A stretch of DNA of 64,000 nucleotides from Saururus chinensis (Eukaryota; Streptophyta; Magnoliopsida; Piperales; Saururaceae), in assembly GCA_035235625.1 (NCBI GenBank), contig CP141149.1, positions 27,769,753 through 27,833,752 of the forward strand, read 5' to 3'. Position 1 is the stretch's first letter; every line of letters begins with the position of its first letter. Below, piece by piece: positions 12,597-25,469 of this stretch. The notes beneath the pieces are model-generated. The model was given only the letters and a program-made list of their open reading frames with translations, was not told the origin of the DNA and made no database searches. The position numbers were made by a program, and so were the translations under genes.

Positions 12597-13373
12597 CTTT
12601 TTCGACGCCGAAAAGCAAACAGAGAATGATACACAATGAAAGCCTCGACTTCAAGCAGAAAATGAAGAATTGATAAGATCAAAAGCAGTGCAAGGTGTCG
12701 TAGCTCGGAGACAGGCACGGAGAGGAAGGTGTGCCGATGTTCAGTTCAGCGGGGAAGAGGCGGGAGTTGGATCGAACTAGGAACTGCAAAACCTAAAAGG
12801 CCTCTTTTACTGAAATGCCCTTGTTGCGGAGGCGTTGAATGCCTAACGTCGCCGTTAAGAGGCTGCGGTGTAGTGTTAGTACGCTACCGAGAACGAAAGC
12901 GGGATGCCTGTTTAAATTTAAGCGGACGGAAGCTCCGTCCCCGGGCCCCGGCTTGTTGTCCCATGCAGCCGTTCTAGACTTCTAGTCCAGATCTGCCCAT
13001 TTGTAAGGTAACATTTCTTTGGAAAATACTCCTTTCTCCGTCCCTTCATTTGCAACAAAGTTGGTCCTATATTAACAAATAGTTAAGTACTTAAAAAATA
13101 GTATTATAAGCTTAGTTTCTTGTTTTTTAGATGTGGGTTTCACAATCAATAAAAATAATAATTTTTCCTAATGTAGCTATTTAATATTAGGATGAGACAT
13201 TAATTGACAAGGCAAAAAAATAATCAAAAAACCAATAAATCCATAGTATAATTTTAGAGTGTAAAATCAAACTGAATAGAATAATTTTATGTGCAAAAGT
13301 TGTACTCTACAATGTAATATTAAAATGTCAAATATATTCAAAATTAATAAGTGGTAGGATATACTAAATAGTT
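12597..13373. promoter_or_regulatory. UTP21 upstream region, then AT-rich intergenic DNA
   Basis: The first 350 bases or so upstream of the UTP21 start are comparatively GC-rich, in line with a housekeeping promoter and 5' UTR; no TATA box is obvious on the minus strand. From about 13010 the sequence becomes AT-rich. At about 13026-13046 it contains TACTCCTTTCTCCGTCCC, which resembles a Stowaway MITE terminus (CTCCCTCCGTCCC). No matching second end was found, so this is at most a fragment. Confidence 0.45.
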
Positions 13374-13775
13374 GTGTATGTAGATGATACATTTATTATA
13401 CGTAGCAATGACAATGTCGTTAATGTTACTAATGACAATGTTATTAATGTTACTGACAAGATGTTGAACACTCAATTTAACACAAAAGACCTAAGTATTA
13501 CAAATATAAATAATATAGATGAAAGTCACTACAACATCTCATATATACATTATATTTCACTCTCATTATATTAAGAAAATACTTAAGAATTAACTAAAAA
13601 CAAAGGTGAAGGTATATCTTAATTAGAGTATTCTCAAATAATAAGCAATTTGCATATACATTATCAATTGTATGAGACCTTACATAGCATATGTCACGAC
13701 TAAACTAGCTAGATATACAAGTAACCAGGGAGAGACATATGGAATACAATAGTCATGGTTATGAGAGACATTAAT
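13374..13775 (+). pseudogene. Ty1/copia reverse-transcriptase fragment (left half of a split element)
   Basis: The plus strand encodes VYVDDTFIIRSNDNV, which matches the YVDD active-site segment of copia reverse transcriptase (YVDDMLIIG...). It is followed by MLNTQFNTKDL, like the copia MLSSKFDMKDLG block. After a stop, further decayed downstream copia motifs can be read near 13620-13760, including YSQII and PGRDIWNTI (family PGRDHWNAI). There are several stops, so it is non-functional. The next expected segment, RVLRYLKGTLKYALYYT, resumes more than 14 kb away at about 28517, so later insertions split this element. Confidence 0.82.
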
Positions 13776-14424
13776 GAGCTGTGTTGAACCAAGTATTGGG
13801 CTTGATCAACTTGAACTATAACTGCTCAAGCTCGACCCGAAGCTCAAATTAAATTTAAATTTTCAGCTCAAGCTCATATCAAATTATAAATATATAGTTC
13901 AGCTTGAGCTCAAACTCGAATAGCAATATGTAAATCACAAGCATGTGATCAAACTAGGCTCAAACTTAAAAAAGGGTAAAATATATCTAAATCTAAAGTA
14001 TATGAAGTATCACACATAGTAATATATTTTAGTATTAAATAATAATAAATACTATTTAACAATTATTACGAATGCACCTCAAACATCTGGTTATAGTCAC
14101 TAGGATAGAAGAAAACTATGGCAAATGAGCTTTAGTTATAGATACTCCAAAAATACAGCATTACCATTTATCTCTCTTTACTTGCATGTAATAACTAAAA
14201 AAAAAAAAAACTTGCACGAGTAGCATTACCATCTACTTCTCTGTATCTTCATTTATTTACATGCTTATAAATCACTCGTAGAAGAACTATTCTTCAACAA
14301 TAATATACCTCTAAAAAAATTTAAGTACATGTAAAAAGAGAAATAATATGTAAGCTAAGGTTGGTCCCTCACTGTCATGTTTTAGCTTTTGAAATAATAT
14401 TCTAATTATTCTTTTGTAAACTAA
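13776..14424. other. AT-rich repeat-like DNA with GCTCAAGCTCG-type words
   Basis: Around 13800-13960 the words GCTCAAGCTC, AGCTTGAGCTC and AAACTCGAA recur in both orientations, a pattern seen in degraded plant transposons. The remainder to 14424 is AT-rich with no coding potential. This stretch lies between the left copia half and the start of the LTR-like nest. Confidence 0.5.
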
Positions 14425-15693
14425 GGCTAATCCCCGGCGCCCTACCAACTCGAACCTGACCTGGTCCAAGGGAAGGTCAATGAGCGCAGTGTGACAAAGT
14501 ACGCAGAAGACTTAATGTAAGGACCCTCATCTCTAAACCGGTTTTGGTTTTATTTAATTATTAGTTATCGTGAGATTTATGCGTTTTCTGATCTAGTCGA
14601 TGATTTTTTGAATAAATAGTATTTAAAATAGTTTTAACCAAAATCAACTTTAAGATTAGTGGCTTTAAGTGATTTTCTAGAATTTTTCTGAATTTTTACT
14701 ATTTTTTCAAAAATTAGGGTTTTGGCGGGACCTCTGTGGGCCCCACCGTCGAAATTTTGATTTTAGTGTCAAATGAACCTAGATATCTGTCACGACCCGG
14801 ATTTTTAAAACCCTTGTTACAATAAAGGACACACGATAGATCACGATAATATTTTTTTTTCCTTTCTTAAACACAAAACAAATCAGCTGATTAAATATCC
14901 AGGTCATGATAACTAGGGTTCACAAATACGAATATCAAATTATATGATATTATTTAACGTCTGAAAATTTATAAAGACCAGCTCATCCATCTAAGTACAA
15001 GTATGTCACCCATCTGAAAATAAATAACAAGTTGACTCTCACGCTTAAGGTACACTTACGTATCGGAGTTTCAAAAATGCGAAAACCTCTTGAGCTCGCT
15101 TGGCTTGGTCTCACTTGTCGTCACCTGGAGAATCTGCAATAAAGCAAACCAAACAACAACGACAACTACAATGGAGCATCTCCGCCTTCAGGAGAAGAGT
15201 TTCCAATGGACAAAAGGTTTTATTAGTATTTTTCGGATCGGGCCAACATCACCCGATGTTAGTTGCCTACGTACTCATCAGACAACATCTCCAATGTTTC
15301 CAACAAGATCGGATCCAGACGTAGTTCTGCCTAAAAACTACACAATACTAAGAAGCATAGCATCACCCATGCAATGCTTAAGTATTTTAAAGCAACCTAC
15401 ATTTTATGCAAGTCCTTTTATCATTCCACTTGTCTATTTAACAAGCAATATCAAACAATGTTATTAATTATCTTGCAACCCTTGTTCAATAATTAATGCT
15501 AACATCTTGTAAATAGTACCACATAAGGGCAATATACAAAGCACTGAATATAACATAGCTGAGAAACATGGGTTGATCTTTATCCAATGAAGACCATCAC
15601 AATGCACAAAACAATGGACACCGTCCAGGAAACAATGTACTAATTGTTACCTTAAAATACCGACTCCCGCTCAAAGGAGTAAATGTATGCTAA

Positions 15694-16105
15694 CAGAAAT
15701 CCTAGCATCTCTAGAGATTCACTTGGATCAGCCATGGGCCTAGAGATGTAGGTACCAGCTCTGCTCATGGACACACTAGCCGGAGGTAGATGAGCCTTCC
15801 ATGATGCTCAAAAACTTGGTTTGCGCGTTTGCAGCGATCCATCGTCCCAAAGGAGAGGAGACCACAGGGGTCTAAAAGATTATCGTCATGGCTGTTATCA
15901 GAAATCCTAGCATCTCTAGAGATCCACTTGGATCAGCCATGAGCCTAGAGATGTAGGTACCAGCTGTGCTCATGGACACACTGGCCGGAGGTACATGAGC
16001 CTTCCATGATGCTCAAAAACCTGGTTTGCGCGTTTGCAGGGATCCATCATCCCAAAAGGAGCGGAGACCACAAGGGTCTGAAAGATTACCGCCATGGCTA
16101 TTATT
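15694..16105. repeat. Two-copy tandem duplication, 205-bp unit, in element G
   Basis: The block beginning CAGAAATCCTAGCATCTCTA at 15694 recurs at 15899 with few changes, including the words GATCAGCCATG, CACACTAGCCGGAGG (GGCCGG in copy 2) and TTTGCGCGTTTGCAG. The period is 205 bp. Confidence 0.9.
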
Positions 16106-16739
16106 GTGAGCTTAAACTTTGACTCCAAGAACATCCCATAACAACCCTCGGTTCAATAACCAAGGTAAAATTCTATGTCAGGGCCCCGTTCACTTCATGA
16201 ACTGGTCCCGACCCTAAAGAGGGTATTTAGTCATTATCTTGAATAGGTGTTCTCCCCCCAATCCAAAGATAACCAAAATCTCTTGATAGTCTTTATTAAC
16301 CTTAATTTACTTATATAACTTAACACAACAATAATAAATGTAACCATCAAAATGATCAACATGACAAGAACTCAGACTCATGCTGAGATGAACTGACCAA
16401 TTCAACATTATAATGACAAGGATTTTGGGGCTGAGATGCATATCTCAAGTCAACCACCTAACATGACAAGTTCAAGCTGAAACAAGCATCAATAATCAAC
16501 CTAAGGTATATCACAATCAAAGGCTGGAATTCAAAGACAACATAGGTTGAAACAAATCATGAACTAAGGCTCTAACATTAAGGATTCATTCAGCAAGATT
16601 ATAATCTAAAACAAAGCTGAGAATCAAGTATTAGATATGCAACAATACAACCTAAACTAGGGCTAAGATTTAGGTGTTCTCTCAGCATGATTATAGCATA
16701 AATCAATGTTGAGAATTTGGTATTAATTTGGCCAAAGTA

Positions 16740-17420
16740 GAGCCTAAAACATAAGCATCAAATCAGGGATTTACTTAACCAATGTGCAGCCTAAACTAAG
16801 GCTTCAAATCAGGGATTTACTTGACCAATGTGCAGCCTAAACTAAAGCTTCAAATTAGGGATTTACTTGACCAATGTGCAGCCTAAACTAAGGCTTCAAA
16901 TCAGGGATTTAATTAGGCAAAGTATGGCCTAAACTAAGGCCATGAATCAGGGATTAAATTGGCCAAGGTATGGCCTAAAGTAAGGCCACGAATCAGGGAT
17001 TAACTTAGCCAAAGTATGGCCTAAAGTAAGGCCACGAATCAGGGATTAACTTGGTCAAAGTATGGTCTAATGTAAGGCCACGAATCAGAGATTAACTTAG
17101 CCAAAGTATGGCCTAAAGTAAGGCCACGAATCAGGGATTAACTTGGTCAAAGTATGGCCTAATGTAAGGCCACGAATCAAAGAATAAATTGGCCAAAGTA
17201 TGGCCTAAACAAAGGACACAAACCAGGGATAAAATATGCTAAAGCAGGGCCTAAACTAAGGCCACGAACCAGGGAATAAGTTGGCTAAACTATGGCCTGA
17301 AGTAAGGCCACAAACCAGGGACTAAGTTGGCCAAACTATGGCCTAAAGTAAGGCCACAAACTAGGGAATAAAATCAACAAACTATGGCCTAAAGTAAGGC
17401 CACAAATCAGGGAATAAATT
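16740..17420. repeat. Minisatellite, about 43-bp units, in element G
   Basis: About fifteen units contain the core GTATGGCCTAAAGTAAGGCC followed by ACGAATCAGGGATTAACTT. The left units carry the variant TGTGCAGCCTAAACTAAGGC. The unit length varies slightly. Confidence 0.92.
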
Positions 17421-18109
17421 CAGCAGAGTGTATGCCCAAATCATGATTCATAAACATGACTAGAATAAGAATTATTCATGCCTGACATATGGCTAAGATA
17501 AATGATAAGAATCAGCATCATGCTTGAATGAATTACGGCTAGTTCATGACATCAAAAGGAACCCCTAGAACCAAGCTACATTATGGCTGAATTATATCTA
17601 TCAAAACCTCATTCTTAAGGGTGTAAAAGGAAGCACCTACATGTACCAATTCATCCCCAAAGCTCCTAGCCCTTTCTCCTACGCTTTTAGTGCTTGATTC
17701 AATCCAAAGGTGGCTGATTTGTGCCTTCGAAATTGCTGGTTATGGAGGTCCTTGCTGAGAGAAGGAAGAGGAAGGAAGAGATGGAGAAGAGGGAGGCTAC
17801 CTCTTTTAAAGCTATTGGGTGTCCTCCCCCTCTAGGTCTCTCTCATCCTTAGTTACAATTCCGGAATCCAAAATCCCTGCCCCATTACTAACAGGAAACC
17901 AACCCCCATACATGCTCAAAACAGTCCCAAAAGAGTCCTAACCCAACTAGATGTATGGTTGATCCCTCCTTCAACCTTTTTCACCACTTCTAACACTCCT
18001 CAAACTCCTACTTGGGCTAGAAATCCTATTCTTACTAGGAGTCCTTGTCCCACTAAGACTCTCTCCCTCTTTAAAATCCTAGTTCTTTTAAGACTTCTAA
18101 TTCCTAGTA

Positions 18110-18395
18110 CGTTTAGGACTCCTAACTCCTAGCATATTTAGGACTCTTAATTCCTAGCACATTTAGGACTCCTAATACCTAACACAATTAGGACATTCAA
18201 CTCCAAGCGCGAGTAGGATATCTAACTCTAAGCATGAGTAGGACATCTAACTCTAAGTACGAGTAACTCTAAGCACGAGTAGGACATCCAACTCCAAGAA
18301 CGAGTAGAACATCCAAATCTAAGCACAAGTAGGATATCTAACTCTAAGCATGAGTAGGACATCCAACTCCAAACACGAGTAAGGCATCTAATTCG
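18110..18395. repeat. Short-unit tandem repeat TCTAAGCACGAGTAGGACA in element G
   Basis: Units of about 25-29 bp read CTAACTC(T/C)AAGCACGAG followed by TAGGACATC, with point variation. They merge on the left with looser GACTCCTAA/TTAGGACTC repeats. Confidence 0.88.
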
Positions 18396-18938
18396 GGTAA
18401 ATGGGCCCTATGCAATAAGCTTAACTTCGAACAATTGTATCTCCCTCATCTGAACTCCGATTCACACGTTCTTAGTGGCGTTTCAAAGCTCTTTCTGTCT
18501 ATTTTCTAATAAAATTAGTTTCAGCCACAAATTCTATCTAGGGAGGTAGTTATTTTACTAAGAATGTCAATAGGTTAAATACCCTATTTTCCACATATTT
18601 AATTTTTGAAACATAGGAGAATTAGGGATATTACATTCTACCCTCCTTAAAAGAATTGCGTCCTCGCAATTTGCCACAGCCAACCCTTTCAAGCTCGGCC
18701 TCTAACTCAAAAACCGTTCTACCCTTTCAAACTACATCAACTGCAACTTATAATTTAAGTAGAACAAAAACTTAATAACCCCTAAAATTCAGGTCGTTAC
18801 AATATCTACTTAAGGTCATACAAAAAATTTTAGAATTTTATTAGGCTTAATTAGTACTTAAATTTGCAAAATACTTATTTTTAGCCTACTTTTTCTATTT
18901 ACACCCCAAAACTTACCCATGCATACCCCAACCCTTAC

Positions 18939-18945
18939 TATAAAA
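18939..18945 (+). promoter_or_regulatory. TATA box of LTR-like element A
   Basis: TATAAAA sits in the context CTTACTATAAAAGGGC, about 420 bases from the left end of A once G is removed. The same element, at the same relative place, is found on the minus strand in copy B (42765-42771). This supports a conserved LTR promoter reading towards the right end of A. Confidence 0.6.
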
Positions 18946-19609
18946 GGGCAAACCTGAGCCATTTCCATTTTTGGGAATAGGCTAAGGAAGGAGGTCTGGC
19001 CTAATCCCCACTTAAGCCCGGATTAAAAGCCGATTAAGGTAAGCCTACTCTAATCAAGCACTAAACCCTAGATTTCTTCCTAATCTCTTCCAAATCTACT
19101 ATTTTTCCCTATGTTTCAATTCATTTTTAGACCTCAAAAGCTACTTATTTGTGTTTTACTACAAACCCTAGCTTTCAAAATTCGATTTTTACAACCAACA
19201 AGCCCTATATCTAAGATTTAATTAGGGGTTTCTTTGGTAAATCGATTTGTAATGGAGTTAATTCAAACTCAATGTGTTTTCAAGGATTTCAAGAAGGGTG
19301 ACTCTCCAATCCGAGCTTAATCAAGTGCTGAGGTAATGGGTCTTCGAAATCTCAGTTTATCCATGGTAACATTCTTGATTTTTGGCTTATTTCGAATGGA
19401 GATTACTTGATTTGGAGTGTCAATGGTAAGATTAGAAAATGAAATTATTTAATTCCGATTTCTTAGAGTTTTGCATTATTATGATATGGTTTGATATTCT
19501 GGAAGTCATGAAGGACTTTTGATGATGATTAGGGTATTAGATATGGATTTGAAGTGTTATCAATGGTGTTTTGGTTTGGATTTACAAAAGGAAGAAGATG
19601 ACTAGTTCT

Positions 19610-19795
19610 GCCTTGTTGGCGTTCGAACGACCCTTCTGGGCGTTCGAATGGCAACACTGTTGGAATGACAGTTTTCCAGATTAGTCGATCGAACAGCCTG
19701 CTAGGCGTTTGAATGGCCAAACAGTGAATTTTAAATTTTTGCGTTTAACCGATCGAACGGCCTGAAGGGCATTCGAATGGCTACACAGTAAATTG
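19610..19795. repeat. Cluster of GTTCGAACGG-like palindromic words in element A
   Basis: Variants of GTTCGAACGACC, GATCGAACGGCC and CATTCGAATGGC recur six times within 180 bases, several close to self-complementary. Matching clusters occur in copy B (41996-42100, GCCGATCGATCG forms) and in copy D (25797-26090). Confidence 0.8.
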
Positions 19796-21004
19796 CATGT
19801 TGTGCATATGATATTTATTTTTGCCAATTTCATATGAATGTGGAGCGTTTTAAGCTATATTATGCTACTGAAAATGCATGCTATTGAGTTTATGGAGTTG
19901 AGATATATGCTTAAAGATTGTGGAATGACTTATGTTTTGTGGCATGATGTTGGAATTGTCATCTTGAAATTATGAATGGTTGATTCCCTTTGATTAAGCA
20001 TATTTTCAGTAGAACTACAACCTATTATTGGACTGATTTGTCATGATAAAATGTGGTTAGTTGATGTGTGGATGTTGGTGAATGCCATGACTCAAGGATG
20101 AAATGAATAATCTTATATGTGTTTAGCCTTTGTGGTTGAGTTTTCATTTGAGTTATGATTTCAATGATTTTTCTCTTATAATTTCCGCTGGAATTCATGT
20201 TTAGATGAAAATTCACATGTGTAGTGTGGTAGTGAGTTTATTTTCAAGCATGTTGACATGCATTGTGTGAAATGCTTCCACTAGTTACACACACACACGT
20301 ATGGGGGTTAAATGATGATGTTGAAGCTTGATATTGTGATTATAAATGATGCATTAGGGGCTGGTGAGAGCACTTATCATGGATTAGGATTCATGTATGC
20401 TTTGCCCACGTATGTACCATGCTGCATGCATCATGAAAATGGATTTCCAATTGAGGCTTCATCGTGGTTAATCGAATTTGACCAATTAGATGCAATGTGA
20501 TAAAATTGTGTGTCATATTGATCGGTCGTGGATTAATCGCAAGTTGATTGGTTCGAAAGGACATATTTTGATTTGAGTTCCTGTGTGGAATGAGTGCACT
20601 CCCCGGGTTGAGTCTAATTGAATGGGATTATGTGGGGACGAGTCGTGTACTTATTTTGCGGATTGTGAAAATGTTATTATGAGTGTCATCTGGACCCTGA
20701 GAATCCAGTGTGGTATTCCGTGTGTCACTACCACGTGTTCTAGGGTTCTCTGTGTGAGAACTTGGGCTCTTCCCTCCGCAGGAGATGTCCCTGGGTGAAT
20801 ACCCCTACTCTAGATTCTCTGTGTTAGAATGGGACATCCTTGGCCAGGATCGTCCAGGGTGAGCAGCATTAGGGATTGACAACCCCGATCTTTCTTGAAT
20901 TCTTGTGTAGAATTTTGGACCATGACACGCCTTCGTGGCCTTGTCTATGTCCTGTCTGTGTGACACCAACGTATGATTACTCCTTTATGGAGGATGTTAT
21001 GATA

Positions 21005-21440
21005 CGATGCATGATGGAATATGTGTGTTAGAGATACATTCCATGCAGGTTGATTTTAATATAATGCATGTGGAATATGTATGTTAGAGATACATCCATG
21101 CAGGTTGAGTATGATGTGATACATGTGGGAATATATATGTTAGAGATACATCCATGCAGGTTGATTTTGATATAATGCATGTGGAATATGTATGTTAGAG
21201 ATACATCCATGCAGGTTGATTATGAGATGATGCATGATGGAATATGTATGTTAGAGATACATTCATACAGGTTGTATTTATATGATGCATGTGGAATATG
21301 TATGTTAGAGATACATTCATGCAGTTTGATTTTCATTATAATGCATGTGGAATATGTATGTTAGAGATACATCCATGCAGGTTGATTTTGATATGATGCA
21401 TGTGGAAATATGTATGTTAGAGATACATTCATGCAAGGTT
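21005..21440. repeat. Minisatellite of about 60-bp units in element A
   Basis: About seven units contain GGAATATGTATGTTAGAGAT followed by ACATCCATGCAGGTTGATT. The same array, in reverse complement, is found in copy B (35370-35708 and 40553-40715), so it belongs to the family. Confidence 0.93.
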
Positions 21441-23890
21441 TATGATGAGAATGAAATTATGTGAATTATGCACTATGATGCAGTTTTAGGTGATCTGTAT
21501 GTGTGATCAGAAAATGATGCATCATGTAAATCTTCGATCTGAATGATTATATTGCTATGCTATCGTGTTTTTCGATGTTGATAGTGATATTAGAAACCAT
21601 TGCTAAGTTTGTTAAACTCGCCCCTCTTTCTTGTGTTTTGATTTGGGGTTGCGTGGTGCGACACGCAGACGGACAGGATCTCCTCTTTGAGGAAAGGTCG
21701 GAGATGGCTTGGATGTGATCATGGAGATCGTTGTGTGACTTAGTTCCTTTGATTTTATGCTTTATGTTTAGAACATTTGTGTAGGGTTCTTTGTTTTGGA
21801 TTTATGTCACATGTTACAGTTATGTTTACTTAAGTCTTATTTTGAGCCAGTGTGGCCTATATTTGACTAAGTATGTGGGTTTGAGATTAGTTATTTACTT
21901 TATGTTAAGCAACTATCTTTTCTTTCCCTCTTTATTTACTCTTGCTCAAAGGATTGTGCATACTCCGTAATGCTGTTAATCACCTGTGGTTAAGGTTAAG
22001 TCTTCCGCTAAATCGTTTCTCAATTTCTCCTTCGTCGCCCCCGCGCGCTTGACTGGCCCTTGGACCGGGTTCGGGTCGGGTCGGGCATCGCTGGGGCGTG
22101 ACACTTAACCCCTCATACAAGTGAAACTTTACGGAGTAGCGCACCATACACTTTGTACAAGAGACAATAAGGAAAAAATAAAGGATAACATATAATAATT
22201 AGTCATCACAAAATACCCACATAATTAAGTCGCTAGCCCTCTCACGGCTTAAGTAATAAAGTCAACATGAGTCTAAGGTCAAATTGGCGAATAAAGTATA
22301 TAACACAATCAACATAGAATAAAACTCAAGGTAACATGTTACATAAACAAGCAGGGAACACATAGTCTCTAAGCATCCTCTCCTATGCCAAACCATCCAC
22401 CACTCGCTCCTCTTACAGAGAGTCCTGATCACCTGTATGTCGCACCATGCAACCCCAAAATAAAAACATGCAAGAAAGATGGGTAAGTAAAAATACTCAA
22501 TAAGGTTTTATATGTTAAGAGAGTAAATCCAAGATTGTCACAGATATTTCACATAGAATTCATCACATAAAACGCACTCATTCATCATAGAACATTTGCA
22601 TAACTTGTGCATCTCTGTATCATGACTACTCGTCACATACACATACTCATGATACCATCAACATATCATTCCACATGGCATATCATAATATCATTTCATT
22701 CCTAATTCATTCACAATGCATACATTCATCCTGCATATCATTCCTCATAGCATATCACATATATCATCTCATTCATGATCCATCCTCATTGCATACATTC
22801 ATCCCCATAAGAGTGTCTCAATTACATCATTTATAGTATACATAATCATTCTCAATCATAAACATTCACAATTATAAACATTCACCCTGCATCACAAGTG
22901 CCTCTAGCATACTATCCATAACCATGCATATTAAATCATATCTACCTGTGTCACATCACTCAATTATCCCTACACAGCATATGAATTGGGCATAATAATA
23001 TCACATACACATGCATTATCAACAATGGTGAATGTCACATAAAATAGAAAAATAAATATGCTCATAAAGGCTAAAACCCCTGAGCAACCCAATCATCAAA
23101 TAAACATGCTCCTCAAGGCCAAACCCCAGAGCAACCCTATATCAAGTAAACTTGTTCTTCAAGGCCGAAACCCTTGAGCAACCCCTACCCATCAAGACTA
23201 AACTCCCAAGCATCCTTGCTTATCAAGACCGAAATTCCAAGCAACCTTGCTTGTCATGACCAAAATCCCAAACAACTATGCATGATAAGCCGGTAAACTC
23301 AGAATAATCACCTGGATTCTCTGGGTCCAAACATCTCAATCAATAACACATATAGTGTTTAGCTATTCTCAATCAAGTAATTAATTCATCTCAACTCGGG
23401 GAGGTACCATGTTCCTAAAGGAACTCAACACACATGTCATTTCGGACCTAACCAATTCGATAAGCCATTGATCGATTGATCTGACAAGCAATGTCGCCAA
23501 ATTACATCCAATTGATTAATCGTGACTTATCTCAATAAATCTCATTCATAAAACTCTTTTCATAATGCATGCAACATAGTATATATGTGGGTAACACTAC
23601 ATAAATCTTAATACATGAGACGTGCTCCAATTAATCCATATGTACATCATTTATATTCAATATGTGTGAAATAGTTACCACAATTACCTCCGCATAGTGT
23701 GTGCATAGCAATAATGCTCAAATCTAAGCACTGACATGCGCATTATGATCAAACCCTCATAATACAATACGATTTCTTTTCATGATTATATCATGGCTCC
23801 TCCTTACTGAAATCACGGATGAAACATGGTGTAAACATCGAAAAATACAAGTTCAAGTCAATCACATGCTAGACTTAGGTAAGCATAACT

Positions 23891-25469
23891 TGTAATTACC
23901 CTATTTTCTGACACATTATTTTATAAATTTTATTATTTAAGAATTTCCTAAGTCTGGTTATAACTTGTTGAGACGAGCGTAATAAGTCCAAAATACGAAA
24001 ATCGGAGGTTGGGAACAAAAATTATGACCTAGGAAAGTGTGCTTTATCGGTGAGACCCACTTCTAAAATACCAATAAACCAATCCATAAGTGGTCTAGTC
24101 TCGTAGGGCTCGTCAATACGAGCTCAACAGTACCTAAAATGTGCAAAACGGAGTTCGGGATAGGAAGTTACATTTATTTTTAAAAAAATAAAAAAAATTA
24201 ATTTCCGACTCAGTGGCTTGGCTCGGAGCGGCCGCGCAGTGCGTGCTGAATGCTCACATTGCATGCGATGAACACTTGTGATGAACGCGCATTTGTCGCG
24301 CATGCGACGCCCTTTGTGGCGGCATCCACTGGAATGGCGACGGCGCACTGCCGTTCCCTCCACCTATTTAACCCCCTTCTCCGGCCAGTTTTTCACCCAC
24401 ACCCAGTTGTCTACCCTCTTCACTGGTTTCACTACTTTTGGCCCATTAAAAGTCCGAATTACTCGATCCAAGACCCGTTTTCTACTAAATTGAGGGTGTT
24501 CTACGCACAAAAATGGGTATTTTCCTAAGGCGACCTCTCTAAAACCCAGAAAAATGTGCCTATTTTCCTAAACCTCCATTTTCTTCTTTTTGTTGTTTCT
24601 GAACTGTTTAAATCCTTTTCACTCCGTTCAAAAGCCCAACCCCACTAAATCACGTGTGTTCTACACTTTAGGGTACCGTTATTCTACTTAAATTCCTGCT
24701 CGAAGGCCAATATCTTAAGGAGAAACACTCTTTATTCTACGAGGGGATTTTCGAATATTCTACACGTATTATAGGTAGGCGGCTTTAAATTCTAATCGTA
24801 TACCAAAATTTTGACTCACCAAAGCTTTGCTAATGATTTTCCTGAAAAGAAACATTATCTTTAAAAGCTTCTCCTCTTTTCAAAAAATTCTCTGAGTTTT
24901 GGGTAATCATACCCTCTGGATAGTTCTTGGTTTCTCAAAACTAAGGATTATTATGATGATTCTGGATACTGCCAAACTTGGCTTTTGGCGCTCACAAGAC
25001 TGGGACATCATGGGAAATTCTCTTTCCTTCCATCTCCCATTGCCCCATGAGTGTGGATGTAAGTCGTCTGGTATCGCAACATTTTGTGATGATGTTTTCA
25101 GACTTATATTATTTTGTTCAAACGATTTTGAAAGAAAGATGACACGATATTTCTACGTGCAAATTTTTATAATTTAACTTAGCCTATTGAGTATAAATTT
25201 ACTCACCCACCCTCAGATTCTGCAGGTGTGTGATTCGAATCTGAGGAGTCAACGAAGAGTTTTTTTTAAATTACAGTTTTGTACTTTTTATATTTTATGT
25301 AAATTTTGTATTGACCGATGTATAAAGGTATGTTATGCCCAATTTTGGAAATCTTTGTATAATACAAAGTATGTTGTAATACTTTTTTGGTACACGATGA
25401 TCCTTGGCAATTTTATTTAAATTTCGTTATGTTTTCAAAAAAATCATTATGGATATGAGAGGTGTTACA
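23891..25469 (+). mobile_element. Small solo LTR-like element 'J' (1.58 kb), near-perfect TSD TAACT/TAACC
   Basis: It begins TGTAATTACCCT and ends GAGGTGTTACA, with flanking pentamers TAACT (23886-23890) and TAACC (25470-25474), one mismatch apart. It interrupts the antisense C/D region. The segment near 25195-25250 (TTTACTCACCC...CTGCAGGTGTG) resembles the right part of element F (AATACTCACCCTA...TTTTGCAGGTTG), which suggests plus orientation. No coding region. Confidence 0.6.

Larger units (their letters stand above)
14788..18801 (-). mobile_element. Solo LTR-like element 'G' nested in A, TSD ATATC
   Basis: It starts TGTCACGACCCGG and ends AGGTCGTTACA, flanked by ATATC at 14783-14787 and 18802-18806. 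On removal, element A is restored without a gap relative to B (AACCTAGATATC joins to TACTTAAGGTC, as in B near 42900). The ends mirror those of A in the opposite orientation, so G is a different subfamily on the minus strand. It is 4014 bp, has no coding region and contains three separate tandem-repeat blocks (15694-16105, 16740-17420, 18110-18395). Confidence 0.85.
14516..22103 (+). mobile_element. Solo LTR-like element 'A' with TSD CTTAA (interrupted by G)
   Basis: The element begins TGTAAGGACCCTC and ends GGGGCGTGACA, with a 5-bp target duplication CTTAA at 14511-14515 and 22104-22108. Removing the nested element G and its TSD leaves about 3569 bp, close to the 3606 bp of its relative B. 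The TG...CA ends, the 5-bp TSD, an internal TATAAAA promoter and the lack of any coding region fit a solo LTR. Contents in order are the promoter region, a cluster of GTTCGAACGG-like words (19610-19795), a TACATCCATGCAGGTTGA minisatellite (21005-21440), the block TTTGGGGTTGCGTGGTGCGA shared by all relatives, and the conserved right end. Confidence 0.85.
14425..23890 (-). mobile_element. Degenerate LTR-like element 'C' (antisense copy), interrupted by element A
   Basis: The segment 14425-14515 (CCCCGGCGCCC...) resembles the first 100 bases of element B at 34744. The resemblance stops at the TSD CTTAA, where element A is inserted, and resumes at 22104 with CTTAACCC as in B. From 22104 to 23890 the order of motifs parallels B: CGCACCATGCAACCCCAAAA, then the AATTCGATAAG/ATTGATTAATCGTGACT region, then AATGCATGCAACATAG. 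Its outer left end is eroded and no TSD was found. There is no coding capacity. Divergence from B is considerable, so C is an older copy. Confidence 0.62.

Noticed and set aside
15090..15467. 125-codon open frame on the plus strand in element G
   Set aside because: No recognised domain, and overlapping frames are open too; lies in a non-coding LTR-like element.
24250..24528. Open frames of up to 92 codons in element J
   Set aside because: No domain; overlapping frames on both strands within a solo LTR-like element.
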